A stretch of 64,000 nt of DNA from Mesoaciditoga lauensis cd-1655R = DSM 25116 (GCF_000745455.1 NZ_JQJI01000009.1:1-64000); one strand, 5' to 3'. Shown: positions 42,081 through 52,911, counted from the first letter of the stretch. Numbers and translations are program-made. Notes: generated from the letters alone by a model not told the origin.

Positions 42081-43526
42081 TTGAAAGCGCTTTTAAGCGT
42101 AAGCAACAAAAACGGACTTGAGAATTTTGCTTCTTCTTTGATCAAACTTGGATATGAACTGTACGCAACTTCTGGAACGTCTAAATACCTTTCTCAACAT
42201 GAAATAGAAGTTAAACCCCTTTCCATGATAACGGGCTTTTCTTCTATGGCAAGCGGAAGGGTGAAAACGTTGAATGAAAAGATCTTCGAGATGATTTTGA
42301 ATCCCAATAAGGAAACTGTAGACGTTTTCGATCTAATCGTTGTTAACCTTTATCCATTTATGGAATCTGTGAAAAATGGTGAAGATGAGATGGTTGAAAA
42401 CTTCGATATAGGTGGAGTGGCCCTTCTGAGAGCAGGGGCAAAAAATTTTGCCAGGGTAAGCGTTGTAAGTTCTCCGGACCAATACAAAGATTTTCTTGAT
42501 TCATATCCGTTGAACTTGCAAAAAAGAAAGTTGTACGCTGAAAAAGCTCTCGAAAGTGTGGTAAAGTACGATTCAAATATATTAACACATCTCTTTGAAC
42601 ATCCCTTTCAAGTGGTAGCAGAGGATATAAAAGAACTCCGCTACGGAGAAAATCCTCATCAGCATGCTTACATCGGAAAAACTGAAACTCCCTCGATTCT
42701 TGATAATTTGAATGTTTTAAAAGGAAAACTTTCCTATAACAACTATGTGGATCTCATCTCCATTTCAAGAATGGCATACAGACTTGGAGATAAAAGTGTT
42801 GTCATAGTGAAACACACAAATCCGTGTGGAGCATCAATATTTCATAACGATATGAAACAAACTTTCAAAAGAGCTCTTTCATCCGATCCGAAATCAGCCT
42901 ACGGTGGGGTTCTGTACGTTAACGCTTCGTTGGATGATGAATTAGCAATGGAGATAAAGCCTTACTTTTTCGATATGATAATGGCAAAAACGATAAGCGA
43001 AGGAGCGATGGAAATTTTGAAGAAGAAAAAGGCTTCCCTTGTGGAATTTTCACCCCTCTTTTCGAAAAGAGAGTGGAAAATTTTGGATGGGGTGGCGTTG
43101 ATTCAAGATTCAGACTTGGATGAACCGTTTGAAAGATTGGAATGTGTTACTTCCAGAAAAGCCTCGTCACAAGAGATGGGAGATGTGAATTTTGGCCTTG
43201 AACTCATAAGACATGTGAAATCGAATGCCGTAATACTTGTCAAAAATGGCATGCTGATAGGCCTTGGAGCCGGACAAGTGAGTAGGGTAGACGCGGTAAA
43301 AATAGCATTTGAAAAGGCAGAAGAGTTTGGACACGATGTGAAAAGTTCCGTCATGATTTCGGATGGGTTCTTCCCATTTTCCGATTCTGTGGAATACGGA
43401 ATAAAAAAAGGTGTAAAAGTTTTTGTGGAACCCGGCGGTTCGAAAAGAGATGCAGAGACAATACAAGCCTGTGAAAGATCGAAGACAACTTTGTTCTTTA
43501 CACACAAGAGGCTTTTTAAGCATTGA
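42081..43526 (+). CDS. purH: Bifunctional AICAR transformylase/IMP cyclohydrolase
   Basis: This 481-residue enzyme makes the last two steps to IMP. The TTG at 42081 lies 7 nt after AAGGAGGT (42066-42073) and gives the typical opening 'KALLSVSNKNGLENFASSLI'; the earlier ATG at 42039 is inside a palindrome and lacks a ribosome site. The cyclohydrolase half has 'ATSGTSKYLSQHEIEVKPLS' and 'GRVKTLNEKIFEMI'. The transformylase half has 'LRYGENPHQHAYIG' and 'VIVKHTNPCGASIF' with the catalytic Lys-His. It is somewhat shorter than the Escherichia enzyme but complete. Confidence 0.94.
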   Translation: MKALLSVSNKNGLENFASSLIKLGYELYATSGTSKYLSQHEIEVKPLSMITGFSSMASGRVKTLNEKIFEMILNPNKETVDVFDLIVVNLYPFMESVKNGEDEMVENFDIGGVALLRAGAKNFARVSVVSSPDQYKDFLDSYPLNLQKRKLYAEKALESVVKYDSNILTHLFEHPFQVVAEDIKELRYGENPHQHAYIGKTETPSILDNLNVLKGKLSYNNYVDLISISRMAYRLGDKSVVIVKHTNPCGASIFHNDMKQTFKRALSSDPKSAYGGVLYVNASLDDELAMEIKPYFFDMIMAKTISEGAMEILKKKKASLVEFSPLFSKREWKILDGVALIQDSDLDEPFERLECVTSRKASSQEMGDVNFGLELIRHVKSNAVILVKNGMLIGLGAGQVSRVDAVKIAFEKAEEFGHDVKSSVMISDGFFPFSDSVEYGIKKGVKVFVEPGGSKRDAETIQACERSKTTLFFTHKRLFKH

Positions 43527-43543
43527 AATGATGAGGTGAAAAA

Positions 43544-44769
43544 ATGAAAGTTTTAATTTATGGCAATGGCGCACGCGAACACGCGCTTGCCTGGAAATTA
43601 TCCAAAAGTGCGAAAATAGAAAATATTTTTGCCATTTCTCCAAATCCACTTATGGAAGAAATAACGGCAGCTGTGAATTTAAGTTCTTACAAGGAAATAG
43701 CGAATTTTTGTAAGAAAGAAAAGATTGACTTTGTCGTGATAGGGCCCGAAAAACCTTTAGCTGATGGATTTGTGAACATTCTCGATGAGTCCGGCATACA
43801 GGCGTTTGGCCCCTCTCAAGAATTTGCATGGCTGGAGTCTTCAAAATCTCTTTCAAAAGATTTCAACAGAAGAAATTCCATTCTTTGCGCCGATGCTTTG
43901 AACGTTGAAACAATGGGAGAGGCAAAAAAGCAGTTAAAACTTTTGAACCTCCTTACGTTTTAAAAGCCGATGGACTGGCAAGTGGAAAAGGAGTGGTGAT
44001 AGTTAACGATGCCGAAGAAGCGGTTGAAAAAGCCGAAGAAATGCTAAATGGGAAATTCGGTCAGGCATCAAAAAGGATTCTATTTGAGGAGTATTTAAAA
44101 GGTGAAGAACTTTCGGCGATATGCCTTTACGATGGAAACACGCTGTTACCCTTGGAATTTGCTCGAGATCACAAAAAGCTCTTAGAAGGCGAAAAAGGGC
44201 CAAACACAGGCGGTATGGGTGCTTACTCCCCTGTTAAAATGGATGGTGATATGGAAAACTCTGTTTTCAATTTGTTGAAAAATATAGAAAATGCCTTAAA
44301 AAGAGAAAATATTCGCTATCATGGCGTGCTGTACGTTGGAATGATTCTCACAAAAGACGGGGCCAAAGTTTTGGAGTACAACGTTCGTTTTGGCGATCCA
44401 GAGGCACAAGCTTTGATGGTAAGGCTTCAGAATGATCTTCAAGAACTTCTCACAGATGTTTTTAACGAAAGATTGGAAAAAGTCGAATTAAGATGGGGAG
44501 ATCCTTCCAACGTTTTGACAATTGCGTCAGAGGGGTACCCTTTTTCTCCCAAAAAAGATGTGGAGATAGGGAATTTTCACGAATTGGCAAAGGAATTGGG
44601 TGTGAACGTTTTCGGAGGAGCCATAAAGAAGAAAAATGGGAAGTATTTTTCTGATGGTGGAAGAGTTTTAAGCGTTGCTGCCGTAGGTGAAGATGCCCAT
44701 GAGAGAACACTTGCATTTGCAAAACGTCTGGATTTTCCTTCTAAAGTTTACAGGAAGGATGTGTTTTAA
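43544..44769 (+). CDS. purD: Phosphoribosylamine-glycine ligase, reading frame split by a -1 frameshift
   Basis: GAR synthetase is encoded in two overlapping frames. Frame one (43544-43963) gives 139 residues with 'VLIYGNGAREHALAWKLSKS' and 'FVVIGPEKPLADGFVNILDE' and stops early. The rest of the ATP-grasp enzyme continues in the -1 frame to 44769: 'TFEPPYVLKADGLASGKGVV', 'EGEKGPNTGGMGAYSPVKMD' and 'KVLEYNVRFGDPEAQALMVR'. The frames join at A_AAA_AAG (43924-43930), read in frame one as gcA AAA AAG. A -1 slip there yields an intact protein of 408 residues, a normal PurD length. Alternatives are a missing base in an A7 run (sequencing error) or a recent mutation. No loss of coding quality is seen downstream, which argues against a dead gene. 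Confidence 0.85.
43924..43930 (+). other. Candidate -1 ribosomal frameshift or transcript slippage site in purD
   Basis: The heptamer A_AAA_AAG is in the phase required for a -1 slip, as in dnaX of Escherichia. A GGGAG purine run (43915-43919) lies just upstream. A weak 7 bp stem TTAAAAC/GTTTTAA (43934-43940 with 43957-43963) begins 3 nt downstream and includes the frame-one stop. Confidence 0.5.
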
Positions 44770-45171
44770 ATGAGAGTTTCCATAGTTATGGGCTCGGAAA
44801 GCGACAGGGAATTTGTTGAAAGTGGAATAGAAGTTTTAAAGGAAGCAAAAGTGGAGTACGAGCTGAGCGTTTATTCTGCCCACAGAAACCTTCAAGGTTT
44901 GCTTACTTACTTGAAAAACATGCCACAAGACGTAAGGGTTATAATAGCGGTAGCTGGTCTTTCTGCGGCGTTACCGGGTATAGTGGCTTCACAAGTTGAT
45001 ATTCCTGTCATAGGAGTTCCAAGGGATGTTGGCCCGCTAAATGGAATAGATGCTCTCCTTTCGATGATACAGATGCCCAAGGGAATCCCTGTCGCGACTA
45101 TGGGAATAGGCAAGTCCGGCATGATAAATGCGGCAAGAATGGCTGTGAGAATTTTGGGGGTGATCAAATGA
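44770..45171 (+). CDS. purE: N5-carboxyaminoimidazole ribonucleotide mutase / AIR carboxylase
   Basis: This 133-residue PurE has 'VSIVMGSESDREFVESGIEV', 'ELSVYSAHRNLQGLLTYLKN', 'AVAGLSAALPGIVASQVDIP', 'VPRDVGPLNGIDALLSMIQM' and 'PKGIPVATMGIGKSGMINAA'. It ends at the last core helix and lacks the roughly 30-residue C-terminal extension of Escherichia PurE. SAHRN replaces the common SAHRTP. No purK lies in the window, so it may act as a CO2-using AIR carboxylase (class II) or purK may be elsewhere. It overlaps glnA by 4 bp. Confidence 0.9.
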   Translation: MRVSIVMGSESDREFVESGIEVLKEAKVEYELSVYSAHRNLQGLLTYLKNMPQDVRVIIAVAGLSAALPGIVASQVDIPVIGVPRDVGPLNGIDALLSMIQMPKGIPVATMGIGKSGMINAARMAVRILGVIK

Positions 45172-46484
45172 AAAAAGAGGAAATTTTGAAAGTGGTAAAG
45201 GAAAAGAATTTGAGGATTATAAGACTTCAATTCACGGATTTGAATGGAACTTTGAAACAAGTAAGCGTGCCAGTTTCGGAAATGGAAAGAGTTCTGAAAA
45301 ATGACATCATGTTCGATGGTTCCTCCATAGAGGGATTTGCCAGAATAGAAGAGTCAGACATGTATTTGAAACCTGATTTGGAAACTTTCACGCTTATTCC
45401 GTGGGAAAATTTTGAATCTGCCAGGATAATATGTGATGTGATGAACTCCGATGGCAGTGACTTCGAAGAATCGCCGAGATATATACTCAAAAAAGTTATA
45501 AGAGAAGCGCGAAAGATGGGGTTTGAAGCCTACGCCGGGCCGGAACCTGAATTCTTCTTGTTTGAAAATGAGAACTCTTTTCCTCAAAAGAATTCCCTGT
45601 TGGATGCCGGTAGTTATTTCGACATGTTGCCGTTGAGTAAGAGTGAATTGGCAAGAAGAGAAATGGTTCAAGCGCTTGAAGATATGAATTTCAAAGTCGA
45701 AGCAGCTCACCATGAAGTGGCACCATCACAACATGAAATAGATTTTCGATATGCCGACATCATGACAACGGCGGACAGGGTGCAGACTTTCAAACTTGTC
45801 GTGAAAACCATGGCCATAAAACACGGAATTCACGCTACCTTCATGCCAAAACCTATGGAAGGGATAAACGGTTCGGGTATGCACGTCCATGTAAGCCTTT
45901 TCAAAGATGGCAAAAACGCTTTTTACGATCCCAACGGTGAATATCAACTTAGCAAAACTTTCCTACATTTCGTGGCAGGATTGCTTAAACATGCGCGTTC
46001 AATAACCGCTTTCACAAATCCCACGGTTAACTCTTACAAAAGGCTGGTCCCCGGTTATGAAGCGCCAGTCAACGTTGCTTGGGCTGTTGGAAATAGAAGC
46101 GCATTGATAAGAATCCCTCAAGCACGAAAGAATTCAACAAGGCTTGAATACAGAAGCCCGGATCCATCTTGCAATTCTTATCTCGCATTTGCACTGATTT
46201 TGGCAGCTGGTTTAGATGGAATAAAAAATGAATTAATGCCCCCAAGACCTATAAACAAAAACATATTCAACATGACCTCTTCTCAAAAGAAAGTTAACAG
46301 GATAAAGGCCCTCCCTTCATCGTTGCAAGAGGCTTTAAATGAAGCGAAAAAAGATAAGCTCGTCGTTGAAACAGTAGGTCAAAGCGCCTTTAAAACGTTT
46401 TTGAGGATGAAAACGAAAGAATGGGAAGAATTTTCCTCTAGCGTTACCGATTGGGAAGTCAAAAAATACTTCGATGTGTTGTGA
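45168..46484 (+). CDS. glnA: Glutamine synthetase type I
   Basis: This 438-residue enzyme makes glutamine from glutamate, ammonia and ATP. 'DIMFDGSSIEGFARIEESDM', 'AYAGPEPEFFLFENE', 'EVAPSQHEIDFRYADIMTTA', 'NGSGMHVHVSLFKDGKNAFY' and 'NPTVNSYKRLVPGYEAPVNV' are the substrate and metal motifs. The length and compact C-terminus fit the GSI-alpha group, with no obvious adenylylation Tyr motif. Its place inside the purine operon supplies glutamine for PurF, PurQ/L and GuaA. It overlaps guaA by one base. Confidence 0.95.
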   Translation: MKKEEILKVVKEKNLRIIRLQFTDLNGTLKQVSVPVSEMERVLKNDIMFDGSSIEGFARIEESDMYLKPDLETFTLIPWENFESARIICDVMNSDGSDFEESPRYILKKVIREARKMGFEAYAGPEPEFFLFENENSFPQKNSLLDAGSYFDMLPLSKSELARREMVQALEDMNFKVEAAHHEVAPSQHEIDFRYADIMTTADRVQTFKLVVKTMAIKHGIHATFMPKPMEGINGSGMHVHVSLFKDGKNAFYDPNGEYQLSKTFLHFVAGLLKHARSITAFTNPTVNSYKRLVPGYEAPVNVAWAVGNRSALIRIPQARKNSTRLEYRSPDPSCNSYLAFALILAAGLDGIKNELMPPRPINKNIFNMTSSQKKVNRIKALPSSLQEALNEAKKDKLVVETVGQSAFKTFLRMKTKEWEEFSSSVTDWEVKKYFDVL

Positions 46485-47998
46485 TGAAGATGGACGAGAT
46501 ATTAATAGTCGATTACGGTTCGCAGTACACACGACTTCTTGCTCGAAGAATAAGGGAAATAGGCGTTTATTCAAGGGTGGAATCACCTAAAAACCCCACT
46601 TTAAATGAGAACACAAAAGGAATTATCTTATCAGGTGGACCACTAAGTGTTTACTCTCCAAGTGCGCTTGGGCTTCCCAAAAACATAAAGGATTCTTCAC
46701 TCCCGATGCTTGGAATATGTTACGGCATGCAGCTGTTAGTCCATGAATTGGGAGGTGAAGTGAGAAAAGGTGAAACCTTTGAATACGGTTTAACACGCGT
46801 GAATTTTTCGAGTGATCCTCTATTTTCAGGCGTGAAATCTCCCAACACGTGGATGAGTCACGGTGATTCCGTCGAAAAGCTTCCGCCAAATTTCGTCAAA
46901 ATAGCCGAGAGCGAAATGGGAGTGATCGCAGGGATACGTTCAAAAGATGGAAAGATATACGGATTGCAATTCCATCCGGAAGTTTCTCAAACCGTAGATG
47001 GAATGAAAATGATCGAAAATTTCGTTCTGAATCTTTGTGAAGCAAAACAAACATGGAAGATGGAAGATTATGCGCTTTTGAAGATCGAAGAGATAAAAGA
47101 GAAAGTCGGAAACTCAAAGGTCATAGCGGCAGTTTCCGGTGGAGTTGATTCAACCGTTGCCACCGTTTTAACAGCGAAAGCTGTTGGCAAAAATTTGAAA
47201 TGCGTTTTTGTCAATCATGGTTTGCTCCGGAAAGAAGATGAGGAAGTTCCCAACATACTTTTACAGCTTGGAATAGAGGTAAAAGTTGTGGATGCTTCAA
47301 AGAGATTCTTCGAAGAGCTAAAAGGCGTTACCGACCCGGAAAAAAAGAGAAAGATAATAGGGGAAACGTTCATAAGGGTTTTTGAAGAAGAGGCCAAAAA
47401 GATAGATGCGGACTTTCTCCTCCAGGGAACCATATATTCGGATGTTATCGAATCTGCCGCTGCTTCTGACACTTCATCCAAGATAAAAAGCCACCATAAC
47501 GTTGGAGGACTTCCGAAAGATATGAACTTAAAGCTTGTTGAACCTCTTAGAGAACTTTTCAAAGACGAAGTGAGAGAGCTTGGAAAAGTACTTCAAATTC
47601 CCGAAAGAATTTTGAACAGGCATCCATTTCCCGGACCTGGCCTTGCAATACGTATTATAGGAGAAGTTGATCCTGAACGAGCGGAAATTTTAAAGAAGGT
47701 GGATGAGATATACACCTCCATATTAAAAGAGAGCGGGGAATATGACAAGATATGGCAGGCCTTTTCAGTGCTATTGCCAATAAGAAGCGTGGGGGTAAAA
47801 GGCGATCAAAGGGCATACGGTTACGTTGTTGCCTTGAGAGCGGTTGATAGTTTTGAAGGAATGACCGCTTCGTGGCACGAAATGCCTAATGCCCTTTTGA
47901 GAAAGATATCCTCAACCATTACAGATAAAGTGCCAAGCGTGGGAAGGGTGGTCTATGATGTATCGGATAAACCCCCTGCCACGATAGAGTGGGAATGA
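46484..47998 (+). CDS. guaA: GMP synthase (glutamine-hydrolysing)
   Basis: This 504-residue enzyme aminates XMP to GMP. The ATG at 46484 overlaps the glnA stop; earlier starts lie inside glnA. The N-terminal glutaminase has 'PMLGICYGMQLLVHELGGEV' and 'GLQFHPEVSQTVDGM'. The PP-loop ATPase has 'VIAAVSGGVDSTVATVLTAK', and the C-terminal dimerisation domain has 'HPFPGPGLAIRIIGEVDPER' and 'SVGVKGDQRAYGYVVALRAV'. It ends the second purine block before repeats B and F4. Confidence 0.96.
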   Translation: MKMDEILIVDYGSQYTRLLARRIREIGVYSRVESPKNPTLNENTKGIILSGGPLSVYSPSALGLPKNIKDSSLPMLGICYGMQLLVHELGGEVRKGETFEYGLTRVNFSSDPLFSGVKSPNTWMSHGDSVEKLPPNFVKIAESEMGVIAGIRSKDGKIYGLQFHPEVSQTVDGMKMIENFVLNLCEAKQTWKMEDYALLKIEEIKEKVGNSKVIAAVSGGVDSTVATVLTAKAVGKNLKCVFVNHGLLRKEDEEVPNILLQLGIEVKVVDASKRFFEELKGVTDPEKKRKIIGETFIRVFEEEAKKIDADFLLQGTIYSDVIESAAASDTSSKIKSHHNVGGLPKDMNLKLVEPLRELFKDEVRELGKVLQIPERILNRHPFPGPGLAIRIIGEVDPERAEILKKVDEIYTSILKESGEYDKIWQAFSVLLPIRSVGVKGDQRAYGYVVALRAVDSFEGMTASWHEMPNALLRKISSTITDKVPSVGRVVYDVSDKPPATIEWE

Positions 47999-48027
47999 TG
48001 GAAAGGTGATCATTGAAAAAGAATTTT

Positions 48028-48198
48028 TTGAAGTTTTGTCAAAACTGATTCAGACGTATATCCATACAAGATGCTCATAACAGAGCACGCTGCATACAAA
48101 CGTCCTGTTAGATTCGCTTTCTCGGCACATCCTGTGCCTCCAACTCTGTTATTTCGCATCTTGTACGGCGTCTTCATATGTTTTGACAGAAACTTCAA
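48028..48198. repeat. B-type hairpin repeat (complete copy)
   Basis: Outer arms TTGAAGTTTTGTCAAAAC (48028-48045) and 48180-48198 pair. Further arms ACAAGATGC/GCATCTTGT (48066-48074, 48156-48164) and AACAGAG/CTCTGTT (48079-48085, 48144-48150) lead to a tip with GGCACA-TCC-TGTGCC (48124-48138) and a short AACG/TGTT hairpin. The plan is that of the E and F repeats with largely different sequence. Half copies are at 20867 and 27529. Confidence 0.75.
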
Positions 48199-48235
48199 AA
48201 AAAGGAGAGAGAAAGGCAGAGAAAAGCATAATTAA

Positions 48236-48461
48236 TCCGAAACCCAGTCAGCACGATTCACTCTTTTATCCATCTTACGACTCAAAAAACGAGGCACGCT
48301 CAGACACTCATCCGTGAGTGCTTCGCTTTCTCAACACATCCGTGTGTTTCCCAACCTCGTTTTTATGAGTCTTCAGATGGCGAGTTCATAAGTGCAGGCA
48401 AGTGTTTCGAGAAAGTGAAAAAGCAGAAGTTGATCGATTTCTTAAATTAACGTACGTTAGG
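48236..48461. repeat. F-type hairpin repeat F4 with right terminal repeat
   Basis: The hairpin has arms 48236-48254 and 48392-48410 and the same two UCCG-loop hairpins at its tip. The right terminus TAACGTACGTTAGGAA (48448-48463) is the inverse of the left terminus at 27276, so the 12 bp palindrome TAACGTACGTTA here is probably an element end rather than a guaB operator. It lies between guaA and guaB. Confidence 0.72.
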
Positions 48462-48484
48462 AATGAAAAACCATAAAAAGGTAA

Positions 48485-49948
<1,464 letters not shown>

Positions 49949-49950
49949 AG

Positions 49951-51234
49951 ATGATAGAAAGATATACTCCGCAAATCATGAAAGAGCTATGGTCTCAATC
50001 GGCCAAATATTCAAGATGGCTAAAAGTTGAATTGGCCGTCATTCAAGCTTATGAAGAAAAAGGAATCATACCGTCTGGCACTTTTGTCAAAGTGAAAGAA
50101 AATGCCCATTTGGATGTGGGTGAAATAGAAGAAGTTGAAAAAGATGTAAATCATGACGTGATAGCCTTTATAAAAGTGGCAACGTCCAGAATGGGGGATG
50201 AAGCGCGTTACTTTCATTATGGTATGACATCTTCGGATGTAGTTGACACGGCTCTTTCAATGGCGATAGTTGAAGCAACAGACAAGATAATGGGAAAGTT
50301 AAAAAGAGTCATGAAAGTTACATTTGAATTGGCGAATAAATACAAAAACCTGCCAACGGTTGGAAGAACTCATGGTGTTCATGCTGAAATAACATCCTTT
50401 GGATTGAAAGTGCTGAATTGGTATGCGGAAATGGAAAGGGCACTTCAAAGACTTGAAAGAGAAAGAGAAAAAATGGCCGTGGGAAAGATCTCTGGAGCGG
50501 TCGGGAACTACGCCAACATCTCTCCTGAAACAGAAGCCCTTGCGTGCGAAAAACTTGGCTTGAAGCCGTGCAAAATATCCACGCAGGTGATCCCCAGAGA
50601 TCTTCACGCCGAATACGTGAGCATGTTGGCTGTGGTAGCCGGCGGTATAGAAAGGGTGGCAACTGAGATAAGGCATCTTCAAAAGACAGAAGTTAGAGAA
50701 GTGGAAGAGCCCTTTTCATCAAAGCAAAGAGGTTCAAGCGCCATGCCTCACAAAAAAAACCCAGTTCTTTGCGAACGTCTTTGTGGAATTGCAAGGATGA
50801 TACGAAGCTATTCCGTTGCGGCACTTGAAGATGTTTCGCTTTGGCATGAAAGAGATATATCTCATTCGTCCGTTGAAAGGGTCATCATACCGGATACCAC
50901 AACGTTAATTTACTACGCGCTTGATAAATTGGAATACATAATAGGGAACTTGAAGGTAAATGAGAACAGGATAAGGGGAAATATATCTGTCACAAAGGGG
51001 CTGGTTTTCTCACAACGTGTTCTGCTCAAACTCGTGGAAAATGGGATGAGCCGCGAAGATGCTTATCTCTTGGTTCAAAAGGCTTCAATGAAAGTTTGGC
51101 AAGGAGAATCTCACGACCTTTTGAGCGCTTTGAAAGAGGAACTTCCAAACGTGGAACTGGAAAGTGCCTTTGATGAAGAATATTATCTGAAACATGTGGA
51201 TGATATATTCAAAAGATTTGAGGTGAACGTATGA
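49951..51234 (+). CDS. purB: Adenylosuccinate lyase
   Basis: This 427-residue enzyme cleaves SAICAR and adenylosuccinate, releasing fumarate. The ATG at 49951 is 5 nt after GGAGGT, which overlaps the end of guaB. 'MTSSDVVDTALSMAI', 'PTVGRTHGVHAEITSFGLKV' and the signature 'QRGSSAMPHKKNPVLCERLC' with the catalytic Ser loop are clear. It overlaps purA by 4 bp. Confidence 0.96.
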   Translation: MIERYTPQIMKELWSQSAKYSRWLKVELAVIQAYEEKGIIPSGTFVKVKENAHLDVGEIEEVEKDVNHDVIAFIKVATSRMGDEARYFHYGMTSSDVVDTALSMAIVEATDKIMGKLKRVMKVTFELANKYKNLPTVGRTHGVHAEITSFGLKVLNWYAEMERALQRLEREREKMAVGKISGAVGNYANISPETEALACEKLGLKPCKISTQVIPRDLHAEYVSMLAVVAGGIERVATEIRHLQKTEVREVEEPFSSKQRGSSAMPHKKNPVLCERLCGIARMIRSYSVAALEDVSLWHERDISHSSVERVIIPDTTTLIYYALDKLEYIIGNLKVNENRIRGNISVTKGLVFSQRVLLKLVENGMSREDAYLLVQKASMKVWQGESHDLLSALKEELPNVELESAFDEEYYLKHVDDIFKRFEVNV

Positions 51235-52412
51235 AAAGTGTCGTTATAGGTCTTCAATGGGGAGACGAAGGAAAGGGAAAGATCGTTCAGCATCTTTCGA
51301 AAATGCACGAATGGGTTGTGAGATTTTCAGGTGGTCCAAATGCCGGTCATACCATTTATTACGATGAAAAGAAATTCGTTCACCATTTGATTCCATCCGG
51401 CAGTGGAAAAAACAAACTTTTCATAGCGCGGGGCACGTTGGTGGATTTGGAAGTATTGAGAGCTGAAATAGATTCCATGGCTTCCATCTTTGAAAACATA
51501 ACGCAAAATATTTACATTTCACCCTGGTGCAGGGTTATAACGCCCGTTGAAAAAGAGTTAGATGCTAAATACGAAGAAATGAAAGGAAGCATGGCGGTCG
51601 GTACAACAAAAAAAGGAATAGGGCCAACAGTTGCAAACGATGCGCATAGAATAGGGATAAGGATTTTCGATCTATTTGATGAAAAGCGGGCAAAAGAAAA
51701 GGTTGAAATGCTGGTTTCATTGTACAAATCTGTAATAGATTTGAACGCGAATGAGATATTCGAAGGCCTTATGAAAAATTTTGAAAGCGTGAAAAAATTC
51801 GTTCGAGAAGTTACCCCAACTGGGAATGTGCTTTTTGAATCTACACAAGCGATCATGTTAGATCCCATGTACGGAACGTATCCATACGTCACTTCAACGC
51901 CGTGCCTCCCTCAAGCCGCCTTGTATTACAGCGGATTTGAAAAAGGCAAGTTGGAAACTTACGGCGTTTTCAAAGCGTACGCCACCCGGGTGGGAAGTGG
52001 ACCATTCCCAACGGAAATTTTTGGTGAAGAAGCAGAAAAGTTGAGAAAAGCTGGTAACGAATTCGGATCGACAACTGGTAGACCAAGAAGATGCGGATGG
52101 ATAGATTTGCCACTTTTAAAGTACGCTTGTGACATTGCGGATGTTGACCATCTGATAATGACAAAGGCAGATGTTTTAAACGGTTTTGAAAAGATAGGGA
52201 TATGTGAAAAGTACGAAAACGACCTTGTCCCTTATGATTTGGAAAATTCTAAGGCAAAAGTAAGGTACGTAGATGGATGGAAGGATCTATCTGACAAGGC
52301 ATTTGAAGAGTTTATCGATATCATAGAAAAAAACGTTGGAAGAAAAATAGAGTACGTTTCTTTCGGACCGGCAGAAGAAGATATTCAACGAATGAATAGA
52401 AAAGGTTTTTGA
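51231..52412 (+). CDS. purA: Adenylosuccinate synthetase
   Basis: This 393-residue enzyme converts IMP and aspartate to adenylosuccinate with GTP. 'VVIGLQWGDEGKGKIVQHLS' is the GTP-binding P-loop with the catalytic Asp, 'RFSGGPNAGHTIYYDEKKFV' carries the catalytic His, and 'GTYPYVTSTPCLPQAA', 'RVGSGPFPTEIFGEEAEKLR' and 'GSTTGRPRRCGWIDLPLLKY' follow. The length is a little under the usual 430. It ends the cluster and is followed by a terminator. Confidence 0.96.
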   Translation: MKSVVIGLQWGDEGKGKIVQHLSKMHEWVVRFSGGPNAGHTIYYDEKKFVHHLIPSGSGKNKLFIARGTLVDLEVLRAEIDSMASIFENITQNIYISPWCRVITPVEKELDAKYEEMKGSMAVGTTKKGIGPTVANDAHRIGIRIFDLFDEKRAKEKVEMLVSLYKSVIDLNANEIFEGLMKNFESVKKFVREVTPTGNVLFESTQAIMLDPMYGTYPYVTSTPCLPQAALYYSGFEKGKLETYGVFKAYATRVGSGPFPTEIFGEEAEKLRKAGNEFGSTTGRPRRCGWIDLPLLKYACDIADVDHLIMTKADVLNGFEKIGICEKYENDLVPYDLENSKAKVRYVDGWKDLSDKAFEEFIDIIEKNVGRKIEYVSFGPAEEDIQRMNRKGF

Positions 52413-52422
52413 ATGAGTTTCT

Positions 52423-52454
52423 AAATTCCATGTTTGCGTAACATGGAATTTTTT
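52423..52454 (+). terminator. Intrinsic terminator after purA
   Basis: AAATTCCATGTT (52423-52434) pairs perfectly with 52440-52451 around a five-base loop and runs into six T. Confidence 0.88.
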
Positions 52455-52586
52455 ATGTAGCATAAATCTTCATATTTTTCTACTTCTTTGAAAAAATAAC
52501 TTTGCGGATATACATGTTCTTCGTTAAAATTTGAAGAACTGAAAAAAATTTTTAATAGCTTGTATGGGATATTATATACCAGCAGA

Positions 52587-52882
52587 CTCAACCTGTGCGT
52601 CAATGTTACGAGAAATGTAAAGTGAACATTACGGATATTTGAAATGACTGTTTGAAAGCGAATTTGTAAGCTTGTAGAGCGTATATTTTAAAATCAGCCA
52701 CATTCAGGTTAAAATACATCAATCGAAAACCGATCAATGGTCAAAGATAAAATCCGTGAGAAAAAATTTCGAGTTCCCTAATTTGAGATTCAAAATGCCT
52801 AAAACTATGCCTGTTTTCAGCACGTAATATTTCTCGTAATATTTCTCCTAACATATTTCGTAATCTCCGCGCACAAGATGAG
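52587..52882. repeat. TIR-bounded repeat element T4 with 7 bp flanking direct repeat
   Basis: This 296 bp element runs from CTCAACCTGTGCGTCAATG to TCTCCGCGCACAAGATGAG. Subterminal inverted motifs include GTTACGAGAAA at the left and several CGTAATATTTCTC copies at the right. It is flanked by CAGCAGA on both sides (52580-52586 and 52883-52889), a probable target duplication. The interior differs from T1-T3 and lacks the large hairpin. I see no ORF in it. Confidence 0.78.
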
Positions 52883-52911
52883 CAGCAGAATTAATAATAT
52901 TCCATGATTTC

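Noticed and set aside
43544-44769. purD called as two separate genes or a dead pseudogene
   Set aside because: All PurD motifs are present in order across two frames joined at one A run, and the coding pattern is intact on both sides; one frameshifted gene is the simpler reading.
48010-48198. 62-residue minus-strand ORF in the B repeat (and similar ORFs in T1 and T2)
   Set aside because: It lies wholly within the hairpin; the other B and E copies do not keep the frame open, so it is not a conserved peptide.
48448-48459. TAACGTACGTTA taken as a guaB operator
   Set aside because: The palindrome is part of the right terminal repeat of the F4 element, matching the inverse of 27276-27295, so it needs no regulatory explanation.
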